Part shown: in pieces, positions 1 through 10,227 of the stretch | Position numbering within the stretch: the stretch's first letter is position 1 | Layout: each line of letters starts with the position of its first letter | Origin: Deinandra increscens subsp. villosa | Lineage: Eukaryota > Streptophyta > Magnoliopsida > Asterales > Asteraceae | DNA: 64,000 bases | Assembly (NCBI GenBank): GCA_039602395.1 | Contig: JBCNJP010000025.1 | Coordinates: forward strand, 47,325,980 to 47,389,979 | Direction of reading: 5' to 3' | Notes under the pieces: model-generated | The model's input: only the letters and a program-made list of their open reading frames with translations | Database searches by the model: none | What the model was told of the DNA's origin: nothing | Made by a program: the position numbers and the translations under genes

Positions 1-1429
1 AAGGTACATGTCTCTGCACCTTAGGGTGTGAAGGTGCAGACTCTTTGGTCACTTTAGATACCTTTGAGCCTGTAGGTACCTTTGGCTGAGAATTTACCTT
101 TCTGTGGCCAGGTTTGTGGTTTGTGCCACCATATGATTGCCCTTGGTAGTTTTGCATATGATTTTTAGGGTAGTAGGGTTCATATGACCTATATAAACAA
201 TTTCTTGCCACATGTCCAGGATTCCCACACACGTGGCAGGACTGTTTCTTTGGGTATGCGGGAGCTTGTGAATATTTCTTCCCTCTGGATACCCAAGATG
301 GTTTGGAATATTTGTGGATCCACATAACTTTGCCATTGGGCCTAGTTGTTAGCACATACTCCCGCTGTACTGGCACGAATTGGTCATACACAGAATTTAC
401 CTCAGGATATGGGATAAAGTCATGTGGTCTGGCCTCGTGCGCATTCTGCACATTCTGCACATTACTAGTATTATCACAAACATTAGCACACACATTCAAA
501 CAATCATTCAAACCAACCAAATTGGCATCAGTAGGCTTAGGACCAGCAACCTGTGGTCCCTTACCCTTTCTCAAAATCCTGACTTTCCTCAAAGGTTTGA
601 AAAGTTTAGGATCACAAACACCGAAATTAAAAGCACCACAAACAGAAGTTTTGTCAAAAACATCAGACTTAGCAAAGCTTAATTCATACTCAGACTTATT
701 TGACACAAAAATTTCAGTTTTAAAGTCAGGAAACTTTTGACTCTCAATGCCAACACTTTCCCCCTTTGAACCTGCTTCTTTGTTTTCTGTATCTGCACAA
801 GAAGTAGTATGGTTAGAAATAGGAGCAGTAATTTTTATAAGACATTCCGAAAGTCTTTTGTCAATGTCAGCTAAAGAGTCTATTGTTCCCTTTGATGGTT
901 CAGGTTCAGAAATCATCTCATGCATATATGGCATAGGCACAGTGTGAGATGAAGTTTCATCTTTGTTGTCATCCCCAAAATCCAGACCTGAATTATGTTG
1001 AACATACTTCATCCTAACATTAGAGTTATAGAAAAGAGACCTTGGTTCCAGCATTTTTGATTGAATCTTATTGTTAGAGTCTAATTTACTTTGAGATTTA
1101 GCCAGTTGATCTCTCAATTCTTCTACCTCTTTTGTTAGTTCTTCAACTTTTGTATTAGCAACTCTTAGCAAGACTCTAGTGTCACTCAATTGATTGTCAA
1201 GATTTTTGACATCTAACTTAGCAGTTTCATACTTTTCCCTATCTACCCTAGCTTGATCTTTAAAATTATTTGACTCTCTATTGGCACGTTCATAATTTAG
1301 GGATTCATAGTGAAATTTGCTTTCAAAATCTTTATAAGAATTGTACACATCTTGACAGTGAGAGCTAGAGCAAGTGCATACCTCTTTGTTGCTGGTAGAT
1401 AAAGAATTACCTGGTAGAAAGGATGCCAT
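1..1429 (-). CDS. Gag-like protein with coiled coil and CCHC zinc knuckle (C-terminus off window)
   Basis: The frame is open for 476 codons from an ATG at 1429 (G at +4) to the window edge, with no stop when read codon by codon. The N-terminal third is charged and heptad-like, including a run VEELTKEVEELRDQL, and should form a coiled coil. Near 190-240 lies a CCHC knuckle, C-x2-C-x4-H-x4-C (CHVCGNPGHVARNC), typical of nucleic-acid-binding retroelement Gag. Both parts match the gag-like ORF at 33976-35972, including the CGNPGH.ARNCLYR knuckle. I infer a structural Gag that packages element RNA. There is no UBN2-type Gag domain upstream. It is partial, so integrity of the C-terminus is unknown. 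Confidence 0.8.
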   Translation of the reverse strand, partial: MASFLPGNSLSTSNKEVCTCSSSHCQDVYNSYKDFESKFHYESLNYERANRESNNFKDQARVDREKYETAKLDVKNLDNQLSDTRVLLRVANTKVEELTKEVEELRDQLAKSQSKLDSNNKIQSKMLEPRSLFYNSNVRMKYVQHNSGLDFGDDNKDETSSHTVPMPYMHEMISEPEPSKGTIDSLADIDKRLSECLIKITAPISNHTTSCADTENKEAGSKGESVGIESQKFPDFKTEIFVSNKSEYELSFAKSDVFDKTSVCGAFNFGVCDPKLFKPLRKVRILRKGKGPQVAGPKPTDANLVGLNDCLNVCANVCDNTSNVQNVQNAHEARPHDFIPYPEVNSVYDQFVPVQREYVLTTRPNGKVMWIHKYSKPSWVSRGKKYSQAPAYPKKQSCHVCGNPGHVARNCLYRSYEPYYPKNHMQNYQGQSYGGTNHKPGHRKVNSQPKVPTGSKVSKVTKESAPSHPKVQRHVP

Positions 1430-1591
1430 GAGTGTCTTTGATTGAATGACAAGGAAATTAATTTGATCAGATCGGATTGAAAATGGTGGATCAAAAAGTC
1501 TCAATAGGATCGGAAAGTCAGGTTCGTAAATGAGGTTTTTTTTATTATTATTATTAAATTGTTTCTAATTTTATTATTACCGAAAAGAGGG

Positions 1592-1975
1592 TTTTCGATC
1601 AAAAAACTGAATGGGTCAAAAAGTGGACTTTTGATCAAAAAATGGACTTCTTGATCGAAAAGTGGACTTTTTGATCGAAAAGATGACTTTTTGATCGAAA
1701 AGATGACTTTTTGATCGAAAAGTGAACCTTTTTGATAGAAAATTGGACTTTTTGATCGAAAAGTGGACTTTTTGATCGAAAAGTGAACTTTTTGATCGAA
1801 AAGTGGACTTTTTGATCGGGCAGAGTTTTGGCTCGATCGAAAAGCCTATGACTGGTCGAAAAGCATACTTTTCCATCAGAGTGAACAGGGACTAGCCACA
1901 GTATCTGATCGAAAAGCTGGTTGGCTGATCGAAAAGCTGTTTGGTCGATCGAAAAGCTGTTGTGCAGATCAAAAA
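1592..1975 (-). repeat. Leader minisatellite of GATCGAAAAG-type units
   Basis: About 15-20 imperfect units of roughly 20 bp, each built on GATCGAAAAGTGGACTTTTT or a shortened form, lie between the PBS and the gag start. Each unit is partly self-complementary (TTTTCGATC / GATCGAAAA). The same word, in the same sense orientation, fills the leader of the related element at 33433-33900. Confidence 0.85.
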
Positions 1976-2146
1976 TTGCTTAAAACACGTGCAAATCACC
2001 ACGAGACCTTGAACTCCTATTTTGCGCTAAACCTGCAAAATTACTTCCGAGTGTGCTAAAAACTAAAAATCACCAACAAAGCTCAAATCGTTAGTTCACA
2101 AGACCTTGAATCTGATGTCGCGAGAGCCTCGAAACTTGCATTTCTT

Positions 2147-2159
2147 GGCTCTGATACCA
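2147..2159 (-). promoter_or_regulatory. Primer binding site (tRNA-iMet)
   Basis: The minus strand reads TGGTATCAGAGCC two bases after the LTR end. This is the standard complement of the 3' end of plant initiator tRNA-Met, used to start reverse transcription. Confidence 0.9.
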
Positions 2160-2161
2160 AT

Positions 2162-2684
2162 TGTAAGGATCAAATCGAACCCTCACGTGATATCAAAGTC
2201 TATAATCACCGTGCGGAATCCGGTGATTATAGGTGATTCAAGACTAATCGAAAATAATATAAATAAGCAATTAAGAACGAGATTAAAACACAAACCACAA
2301 GTAGAGAACACTTGAATAACCACCGTTTGATTACAACACACCGATCGAAATTCTGCTTTAGAGAATTTCGTAAAACACCTTTTGAGAGAAACACAAAAAC
2401 CAGCAGCCCTAAACTAGTTGTTACATATTCCTTATATAGGGAAGGCAAGCTTGGTCAACAAGCCATCTCAAAACCCTAATAAACCTAAAATTCCCGTATT
2501 TGACATTAATGGGCCACTAAACTCTATCTAAACTCTTTCTAAATGAGCCCAAATATGTCTAAATAGGCCCAATGACCCAATATACCCATAACCCAACTAA
2601 TTTTCACCTATTCTAACACATAGGCCTTCAAAATAGTCCACCAATAGGTGATTTAACACACAAGCCACAAATTATTCCCTTACA
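2162..2684 (-). repeat. 5' LTR of the Copia-like element (523 bp)
   Basis: On the minus strand it starts TGTAAGGG and ends ATCCTTACA, a TG...CA pair with a longer inverted terminal match TGTAAGG/CCTTACA. It ends two bases from the PBS. Parts near its 3' end (GGATTCCGCA, GATATCA) recur in the LTRs at 32091 and 38188. Confidence 0.8.
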
Positions 2685-3766
2685 TGTACTGTGGGTTGTT
2701 GGAGGGTTTTACATTTAGAAAAGAGTAAGCTTTTCAGAAGTGTTGGCAATGGAATGGTTAACTTTTGGGGTCGAAACTGTGATGCTTTTGAGACCAGTTA
2801 TATGAAGCACATGATTATTGGCTTAATGTTATTAAAATGGCTGATTCGAGTTCTGTGGGATTATAACCAATGTATGCAAGATATGAGGAAAGAATGGGGA
2901 GTATACCTAAATTTTTTGAAAGGTTTGACTTTTGAAGTCAATTTTATGACATGGTTGACTTTTTGAGTCAAGAATGTGAAGAAAAATATGTGGTTCCGCT
3001 GATTAAAAGAAATAAATAAACATTTGGCATATTGTTGTGAACATAACTCTATTTTCACATCCTTGTCTATTAAAATGAAGTCATTAAAATAAATATGCAA
3101 CTTATAGTTTAATTTGTTTGGGTCGGATACTTTTACATTAAAATATATTACTATGCATAAGTTGGTAAGTTGGTAATATCTTAGCATATTACTTGCAGCT
3201 AATGACCCTTCTAAGAAATATAAACTATCGCAACATCAATACAAAAGGTTTGTGTAATGTCTATACAAGGGGATAAGAGTGGGGTTTTTATCGCAATGGT
3301 GACAGGTTACTGAGACTTTGGCATATATATTATTACTTTTACTCCATTGGCTCTATTCCCATGTTCATGTATGTAAAGGTTTGTATTGTCAATTGTTTAT
3401 GATTAGAAGATTAATGAAAATCTGCTTTCATTATCTATAATTTAAGATAATGAATATATTTCCCGAATATATGGCGTTTCTCTACCGTTTCATGTCGGGG
3501 GTACCCGCGTGTTGCGACGGCGACATTGTATAACGATTCACCTAGTTCCGGGTTTGGAAAACCGGTCGGTTCAATTCAGGTGTTTGTTGTTATTTGTTTG
3601 AATTCTAAAAAAATGAATACCTCGATGTAAATTGTCGTGCCGCCATAACAAGCGAACAAATAAAAAAAATACCGCGTTGTAGTTTGTTGTGTCGCTGCAA
3701 CGCGCGAACAGAAGACGAATAACACGTTATACACTGTCGCCGCCGCAACGCGCGGGCACACGGCTA

Positions 3767-3767
<1 letters not shown>
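2685..3767 (+). mobile_element. Helitron 3' portion, truncated on the left
   Basis: It ends in CTAG followed by T, preceded by a GC-rich hairpin (CCGCAACGCGCGG), the canonical Helitron 3' end. The last 29 bases are the same as the 3' end of the Helitron at 12010-17093. Subterminal words near 3600-3660 also match that element. No TCTATACTAC 5' end is visible, probably because the Copia-like element at 1-2684 inserted into it. Between 2685 and 3470 I see no convincing gene; the short open frame at 2691-2966 has no recognisable motif. Confidence 0.65.
3501..3758. repeat. Inverted Helitron-end repeat flanking about 190 bp
   Basis: Bases 3501-3535 read as the reverse complement, with a few mismatches, of 3726-3758, the Helitron terminal sequence. 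Two 3'-end-like arms therefore face each other across about 190 bp. The left arm has lost a clear CTAG. Confidence 0.6.

Positions 3768-3832
<65 letters not shown>
3768..3832. repeat. (TA)n microsatellite
   Basis: About 32 perfect TA dinucleotides directly after the Helitron CTAG end. Helitrons insert between A and T, so an AT-rich target is expected here. Confidence 0.95.
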
Positions 3833-3834
<2 letters not shown>

Positions 3835-4824
3835 GAAAGTTATTATATGTAACATCCCAAAATTTGAAATATGTGATTAATGTGGTAAATACACATGATA
3901 TATGTGTTAGATAGCTAAACGTGTTAAAACGTTTGAAAAATGCATGTTTACCCATTATCGGGTAATAAACTGATAAATAACAGTATTGCATGAAGGATAT
4001 ATGTGTTAGTTGATAACATGAGGAAAGAAAATGAAATTATATGAGTTTTATATCAAAGATAATTGATATATATGATGTTAGCAGGAAAAACGTAGCTAAA
4101 CGTTTATATGATGGACATAAATGATAACCGGGAGTAAATGCCTCTACGTAATTACATTATATCAAATACATGTGTAAAATATGTTTGAATAGCATTGATG
4201 CATGTGAAATATTCATTTGATGAATATATATGTGGGAATACGTGTTTAGATAGTTATACGGGTGAAAAATGCATTAACAAGAAAGTAGAAGGGTAGAAAG
4301 TGTAAATTATGGAAATACACAAATATATATATGTATATACATGATTATATATGACCCGAACCTTCAAGAATGTTAGAAATATGTTTAGGAAGGTTGTAAG
4401 ATGTAAAATGATAGTTACATCAAAAGATTAGGATTTAATATGCGTAAGATAAAAGTTAGAGGGCTAAAAGTGTAATTTATTTAAAGTTATGAATACTTAT
4501 GGATATTATACGTATCTATAACTTTTATAAGTACCCCGAGGCTTATAATATATTATAATAATATCCTAAAATGATTCGGAACATAAAATAATAAGTATTG
4601 TAAAGTTTGAGGGGCCAAATGTGTAAATAATGAAAAATATATATAAATATATATAAAAATATATACGTATGTATACGTATATCATCAAGGGTGTCCCGAG
4701 CCTTAGAAACTTTATTTAACATGTTTTATAATAATTCGGTACATAAAATGACAGTTTGGTAGAAGTTTGGGGGCTGAATTATAAATAAAACATAGAGGGA
4801 CTAAAACTGTCATTCTGGCAAAGA

Positions 4825-4870
4825 TGCCAGGCGTATCGCCGGGATCCTCCTCCCTCCGGCGCGATACGCG
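4825..4870. promoter_or_regulatory. GC-rich GCGTATCGC / GCGATACGC inverted motif in LTR
   Basis: CCAGGCGTATCGCC and GGCGCGATACGCG face each other across about 20 bp, in strongly AT-rich surroundings about 125 bp upstream of the TATA box. The copy in the 3' LTR is at 11205-11250. The same core occurs in two other LTR families in this window. Confidence 0.6.
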
Positions 4871-4994
4871 AGCCGTGTGCAGACGCAGAAACGGCCACGT
4901 TCGACCTTGCAGCCGAAGTTACTCCCTCCCACGCGTCGTTTTCTTCGAATTAGTCACTGGTATGCGTGTAGGAACCCTGGGCGACCTCGAAGGT

Positions 4995-5002
4995 TATAAA
5001 TA
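4995..5002 (+). promoter_or_regulatory. TATA box of the 5' LTR
   Basis: TATAAATA about 1.15 kb into the LTR, just after the block CCCTGGGCGACCTCGAAGG. The copy in the 3' LTR is at 11375-11382. A related block (CCTGGGGCGACCTCC then CTATAAAA) lies in the solo LTR at 46430-49211, which supports a core promoter. Confidence 0.65.
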
Positions 5003-6838
5003 GGAGCCGAAATCGTTCCATAACACTTGCCAATTTACGAGATTTATCTCCTTTAAACCCTAAACCTCATCCGCGATCTTCATCTTCAAAATTCGAGCAT
5101 ACCAGGAGGAATTAGGATACCATCTTCTGCAGTTCTACATACTTTGGTATGATCTACAATAGCCCTCAATCAATTTCAGTTAATATTGTTGTTATGATCA
5201 AGTTCTAAATCTAGGTTAAAATTAGGGTTCTTGAGCATAAATTATCAAATTCGGGTGATCGGGTGGGAGTTAGGCTCTGAATTTTTGTAGGTACTCTTAA
5301 AATGATGTTATATAAGAAAGCCCTAAGTTTTTTTCAGACTTGGTAAAGGTTTGGTATGGGTTTTGTAAACGTGTCAAAAATTAGGGTTTTCGTGTCGTTA
5401 TTCTGCCCAAATCAAGCAAACGGTTTTGAATTAAGCTTTGCCATTTTAAAGGATATTATAAAATGGTATAATGGATAATACTCTAAGACGGTTTTGAATA
5501 AAAATGAGTTTTGACAATAAAATGGGAATTTTATGAAATTAGGGTTTCGAAATAAGGTTATTTAATATAAAATAATCCGGAGGGTATGGGGACTTGAATT
5601 TTGGTATGGTAACATGTTTATATATATAATAAACATATATGGGTTTAATATGGAGAAATAATAAAGTATTAAAGATACCGAGTTAATCGGATATTTAGAA
5701 GTTCGTGCGGACCGGAAGGGTAAGCGCCTGTACTCTGGGGTTTCTGGCAAAAGCGGGGGTGTCGCCATCCCATCTGGGCAATGGCATCCCAATACTGGGC
5801 GATCCCGGAGTGAGCGTTTACTTATAGGAATGCGCGTCTTCATATTATCAATTAAAGAAAAGGATAACTGCCTAAAGGGCATTTTGGTCATTTTGACCTT
5901 TAAAAAGGGATAAACTTAATAATTGAACATTATTAAGATAATAAGATGTTAAAATAAACATAGGAAGTGTTTATTGTATAAAACCTTGCGTTAACGCCAT
6001 ACGATACGCAAATTAGGTTAAATCGGGAATCGTTGCGGAAGTTCCGTTCGTGTAACGAGTTAAAGACATAAGGTGAGTTCTATGAGCCCACTCTTAAATG
6101 TTTTAAATGTTTTAAATGTTTTCGGGCTGATATACATACAAATGTTATAAAATGCATCTAAAAGATTTATAACTGAAATGTTGCCTATCCGAATTATTGG
6201 AGTATTAAACTGTTGAATTACCTTTGAGTAAATATATATCAGATTGCTAAGGTGCTAATTGTTATTGAATTGATATATATACGTGGACTGTTATGGAAAT
6301 GCATATACGTGAAATATCTTGAATTGATAAACTGTTGAAAGGCTTTTGGGATATATATATATATATATAGAGATAAATATATATATGGTATATTATGAAA
6401 TCATTTGTACGTGTTATAACGTAAATATAATGACTGTGATATGATATGTGTTATATTTGCTTCGAAATTAAATAGTCAAGTGATAAAGGGATTATTAGTA
6501 AACGTTATAGTGAATATGTATGATTATATGAGAACATGTGATACATTCGCTTTATTATTATGTGGTGGATACGCCGCTGGTACTTCCTATATATAAACAT
6601 AATAATATTAGTTACCCGGTATATCAGAAGTGTGGAGGATACGCCCTGTATACATACACCAACGGTAAATTAGGGGGTGTCCACGTGTTGCAGTATATGA
6701 AGACCTTATCACTGTTTACTAATAATCTTAAGTCACTTGGGTATTTAACTAGGGGCGGGTAGTCGTACAGGGAGAGTTATGAGGTAGTGTTGCTCAAGGG
6801 GATTGGAGACCACTACAAATAGAAAAGGGAAAAAGCTA

Positions 6839-7042
6839 CTGTCCGTTACAGGGAATGCTCTAAAGGGGTAAACTCGGCAGCTAGCAAATAGGGGAAGGCG
6901 GTGCAACTGTCCGTTACAGGGAATGCTCTAGAAGGGTAAACTCGGCAGTTAGCAAATAGGGGAAAGCGGGGCGACTGGCCGTTATAGGGAATACCCTAAA
7001 GGGGTAAACTCGGCAGTCCGCAAAGATGGTTTCTCTGCTTAT
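6839..7042 (+). repeat. Three tandem 68-bp units in the LTR
   Basis: Units begin at 6839, 6907 and 6975, each with CTGTCCGTTACAGGGAATGC or a variant followed by GGGGTAAACTCGGCAG. The third unit is the most diverged. The same array is at 18303-18506 in the 3' LTR. Confidence 0.85.
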
Positions 7043-7596
7043 GTAGTAGCAGGGTTTACACTGGTAATAGTTGTTGGGGTTATAGAAAAGGGATATTGGG
7101 ATAAATGGTTTTATAGGGGGTGTTTCCTGTTAAGGAATATTACTTGTTGTATAATTGTGATATATATTATACTTGATAAATGTTTGTGTAAAAAAAAGGG
7201 ATCTTGCAGGTCCAAGGGTTTTAAACCTCACGTCGAGGTAAAGCTTTTAAAATATAGAACTCACCAGCGTAAGCTGACCTTTTCCAAAAATGTATGTATG
7301 TCAGGTCAGGGTGAGGCTTCGACTAGTTATGAGAAGGCCCTGGTGATAAGGGATTAGACGGGCAAAGCTATCGGACGGAAGGAGGATGTTGGCAAGCTGG
7401 CATAGTTGTAGTAATAAAACGTAGTGACAGATAGTATTTCCTTATGTAAATTATCTCTTACTTTGTAGTACTTGGCAAATAAATAAAAGTTTAAAAATTT
7501 CCGCTGCTTAGTAATCTCTGTTATTACCTTGTGTTCATGAGTAAATCCGATGAGTGACCCCTTCTGGAGCCAAGTCTGGAAGTGGGCGTCACAAGT

Positions 7597-7609
7597 TGGT
7601 ATCAGAGCC
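7597..7609 (+). promoter_or_regulatory. Primer binding site (tRNA-iMet)
   Basis: TGGTATCAGAGCC three bases after the 5' LTR, complementary to the 3' end of plant initiator tRNA-Met. Confidence 0.92.
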
Positions 7610-8116
7610 TTGGTTTAAGAGATTTAGGTACTAATGCAGTATCTAGACTTAAACTAGGACTCTGGGAATACAAAGTAAGATGAGATAAGGAATGTAGATG
7701 CCAGCCAGGATGGCTTATGCCCGTAGAAATGAGAATACATTAGGGACATAGTAAATAGCATCTAGAGTATGTGAAGTGTGGAAAAGACCGGATTGCAATT
7801 AGCTACTGCAATTTGGTATTAGCCACATAAACAAACCCTAGGTCCTAACTATTGTCTGTCCAAGTGCAGAGAAAATATGAGACGGTATAATTAAGGAGCG
7901 AGATGAAGAACCGGTTTTAAACTTAGAGTTACCGGTAAAAGGATAAAAGAGAAGAGTGGACACTTAGAAGGATTGTGATGGAAGTAACTGGGTTTTTGAA
8001 CACATCATAACTATATAATTGCTTTGGTACCGGTACTTATCTGGTTATCATGTATTCAAAAGTTCAAGGACTTTACGTCACATAAATTCTGAAATGTCAC
8101 TCACCTAGAATATAGG

Positions 8117-9394
8117 ATGATGATAAGAGGCGGACGTGGTAGAGGTAGGGGTGCCGACAGAGCAACCGGTACAGGAAGACGTGCGCATGTGAATCCCGAA
8201 CGAGAGAATAACGCGAGAGCCAACGTCTTTACTAACGAACAACGAGCAGCTATGGCGGCAGAAGTAAATCAAATGTTTCAGGCGGCGTTGCCTAATTTGA
8301 TCGCTCAACTTCATGGAGCTGCTGGTGGAGGTGCAAATGGAGCTGGAGCTGAAGGAGCCGCTGGTGATGCTGCTGGAAATGCGGGAAATGCCAATCGCGG
8401 ATGTTCCTTCAAATCGTTTAATGGATGCAGGCCTCCGTCATTTGAAGGGCAGAGAGATGCAGGTTCGACTGTTCGTTGGATTCGAGAGATGGAAGCTGTG
8501 ATAGGTATTAGTGAGTGTCGTCCAGACCAAGCGGTGAAGTATGCAGCCCATTCCTTCAAAGGAGAAGCATTATTTTGGTGGGACTCTATTCTACAATCCC
8601 GAGGTGAGCAAGCCGTTGCTGTCATGAGATGGAATGATCTGAAAACGCTAGTGATGACCAAGTTTTGTCCGAGACACGAGTTGGAAAGGATCGAGATTAA
8701 CTTTCTAAAGTTAGAAGCGAGTAATATGACTCATCAGGAGTTCACAAGCAAGTTTGACGAGATGGCGAGGCTAGTACCAAGGTTGGTAACACCCGAGGAG
8801 GAGAAGGTAAAGAGGTACGTTCAGGCTCTTCCTGCTGCTGTAAGGAAGATAGTCAGACCTCATGTCCCGAAAACGTACCAAGAAGCAATTGACATCAGTG
8901 CTATGGTCTATGAAAAAGAATATGGCGACAACGGAAGACCGGGAGAAGTTAAGAGGAAGATATCTGAGACTGGAGAAAGTTCAAAGAAGAATGACCGAGA
9001 TTTTCACAAGAAGAAGAGAGATTCAAAAGGCGACAAGCCTAAGTGCCGTAAGTGTGACAAGTATCATCATGGAGAGTGTTGGGTAAAACCAACGAGTTGC
9101 TATAGGTGTGGAAAGGAAGGACATTACTCTAACAATTGTCCGGAAGCTAAGAAATGTTACGAGTGTGGGAGCCCGGGGCATGTTAAAGCAAATTGCCCTA
9201 AGATAGTGAGAAACCCGATGCCATTGAGATCAGTTCCAGCTGTAGGAGCCAAAGGCAAAGTTTATACTCTAACTACTATCGAAGGACCTGATGTGACCTC
9301 AGGTATATTTTGCTTGAATACGTGTTATGACTTTAACGTTATTATGAGTTCTATCGAATGGTTTTACGAATTGCTTGATAGGCCCGTTAGTTAG
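8117..9394 (+). CDS. gag: Gypsy Gag polyprotein, intact, no pol attached (425 aa)
   Basis: An uninterrupted 425-codon frame. Residues 1-20 are Arg/Gly-rich (GGRGRGRG). Residues about 60-95 are Ala/Gly-rich. Residues about 110-260 carry the Retrotrans_gag fold with the hallmark ALFWWDS and the EFTSKFDEMARLVP stretch. Residues about 310-370 hold zinc-knuckle sequence: CRKCDKYHHGEC, CYRCGKEGHYSNNC and CYECGSPGHVKANC, the last two being standard CCHC. Gag forms the cytoplasmic particle and binds element RNA. Where a chromovirus continues into protease (a DTG site), this frame reads about 45 unrelated residues and stops, so pol was lost by deletion. An ATG-ATG pair starts the frame; either could be used. 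The intact frame beside near-identical LTRs suggests recent function. Confidence 0.93.
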   Translation: MMIRGGRGRGRGADRATGTGRRAHVNPERENNARANVFTNEQRAAMAAEVNQMFQAALPNLIAQLHGAAGGGANGAGAEGAAGDAAGNAGNANRGCSFKSFNGCRPPSFEGQRDAGSTVRWIREMEAVIGISECRPDQAVKYAAHSFKGEALFWWDSILQSRGEQAVAVMRWNDLKTLVMTKFCPRHELERIEINFLKLEASNMTHQEFTSKFDEMARLVPRLVTPEEEKVKRYVQALPAAVRKIVRPHVPKTYQEAIDISAMVYEKEYGDNGRPGEVKRKISETGESSKKNDRDFHKKKRDSKGDKPKCRKCDKYHHGECWVKPTSCYRCGKEGHYSNNCPEAKKCYECGSPGHVKANCPKIVRNPMPLRSVPAVGAKGKVYTLTTIEGPDVTSGIFCLNTCYDFNVIMSSIEWFYELLDRPVS

Positions 9395-10207
9395 GATTGC
9401 GAATCCTTTAGATTATGACTGCCTTAGAAGAATGAACGTTAAACGTTAGAAATCATCCGAGAATTTTGAAGCTTGCAGCGGTAGTGTTTACACTCAGGAA
9501 ATGAAAGCATTAATCAGGATGTCCAACTAGTTTATTGAAAGTAAGTGATAAATGGTCATAAATTATACTGACTTTGTTGTGGTTAGAATAGTAATGTCAT
9601 CCTACACTAGGCTAGGACTAGTACACCTCTGGTTGTATCAAAGGTGTGGTAGATACGCCGCTGGTACATCTTATATATATACACCTGAGATACAACGAGA
9701 AGTGGAGTAGAGTTAGTCTTGTGTAAGTAGATAGTACGGGCCACTGTGGAAAACAAATCGGTAGAATTTATGGATATAAATCACTTATTAGTAAGCAAGT
9801 GAGGGATTGTTGGAATTCAAGAATGAAGACCAATGCATGCAAGTGTAGATAAACGTTCAACGTACGCAAAGGGTAAAATGGAGCAGTAAAAGTCTCACAG
9901 AGACGCGTTCTTCCAAGGGGTTAGCTAATATATCGTCTGAAAGATCGTTGCAGTGTTGAAGCGAACGGGCCAGAAATGATATCTTTCGATAGAATCGTAT
10001 TAGATGACAGGTTATCGTACATAGAAATGCGTGTTGCGGTTCTAAATCGCAACTAGAGGAAAGGGTTAGGAACAGAAAGGTTCCTTTAGCTAGAATGTTA
10101 TGAATGCCTAGGTAAGATTCTTAAATCAACCTAGAAAAGAAAGGGGTAAGTTATGGATATCTCGCTGATGAGATATTCGTAAACGGAGCAGGTTTCGGGA
10201 GGAAACC
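9395..10207 (+). other. Non-coding remainder of the TR-GAG internal region
   Basis: No ORF with recognisable pol motifs. Around 9650-9680 it repeats the word GATACGCCGCTGGTAC with a following TATATATA, also present in the LTR at about 6568-6597, so part of it may derive from LTR sequence. Confidence 0.6.
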
Positions 10208-10227
10208 TTATTTAAGGGGGGTAGAGT
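10208..10227 (+). promoter_or_regulatory. Polypurine tract
   Basis: AAGGGGGGTAGAGT lies directly before the TGTAAC start of the 3' LTR; this is the plus-strand primer for reverse transcription. Confidence 0.8.

Larger units (their letters stand above)
1..2684 (-). mobile_element. Copia-like gag-only LTR retrotransposon, 5' part (runs off the window)
   Basis: In minus-strand order this shows a 5' LTR (2684-2162), a tRNA-Met primer binding site, a leader with a minisatellite and an open gag-like frame that runs off the window. The 3' LTR and any pol are outside, so I cannot tell whether pol is present. PBS, leader and gag resemble the element at 32091-38615, which lacks RT and integrase. The base pairs just beyond the LTR (TGTAC at 2685) would be one target-site duplicate; the partner is not in the window. 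Confidence 0.85.
3848..7593 (+). repeat. 5' LTR (3,746 bp)
   Basis: Starts TGTAACATCCC and ends GGGCGTCACA, bounded by the TSD on the left and by the PBS three bases to the right. It holds a GC-rich inverted motif at 4825-4870, a TATA box near 4995 and a 68-bp triple repeat at 6839-7042. Short ORFs inside it (for example 6538-6762 and 7157-7357) recur in the 3' LTR and look incidental. Confidence 0.92.

Noticed and set aside
303..947. Plus-strand ORFs at 303-740, 380-682 and 747-947
   Set aside because: They are antisense shadows of the long open gag-like frame on the minus strand (1-1429).
1616..1876. 86-residue repetitive ORF on the minus strand, and the antisense/sense ORFs at 33461-33896
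   Set aside because: They are chance readings through leader minisatellites.
3764..3991. ORF with poly-Tyr-Ile
   Set aside because: It reads through a TA microsatellite into an LTR.
6780..7030. Possible CRISPR-like array (68-bp units)
   Set aside because: Units are head-to-tail without unique spacers, in a plant LTR.
5562..7357. LTR ORFs at 5562-5891, 6538-6762 and 7157-7357 (repeated at 17167, 18002 and 18621)
   Set aside because: Each is present in both LTRs only because the LTRs are identical; no motif or start context supports coding.
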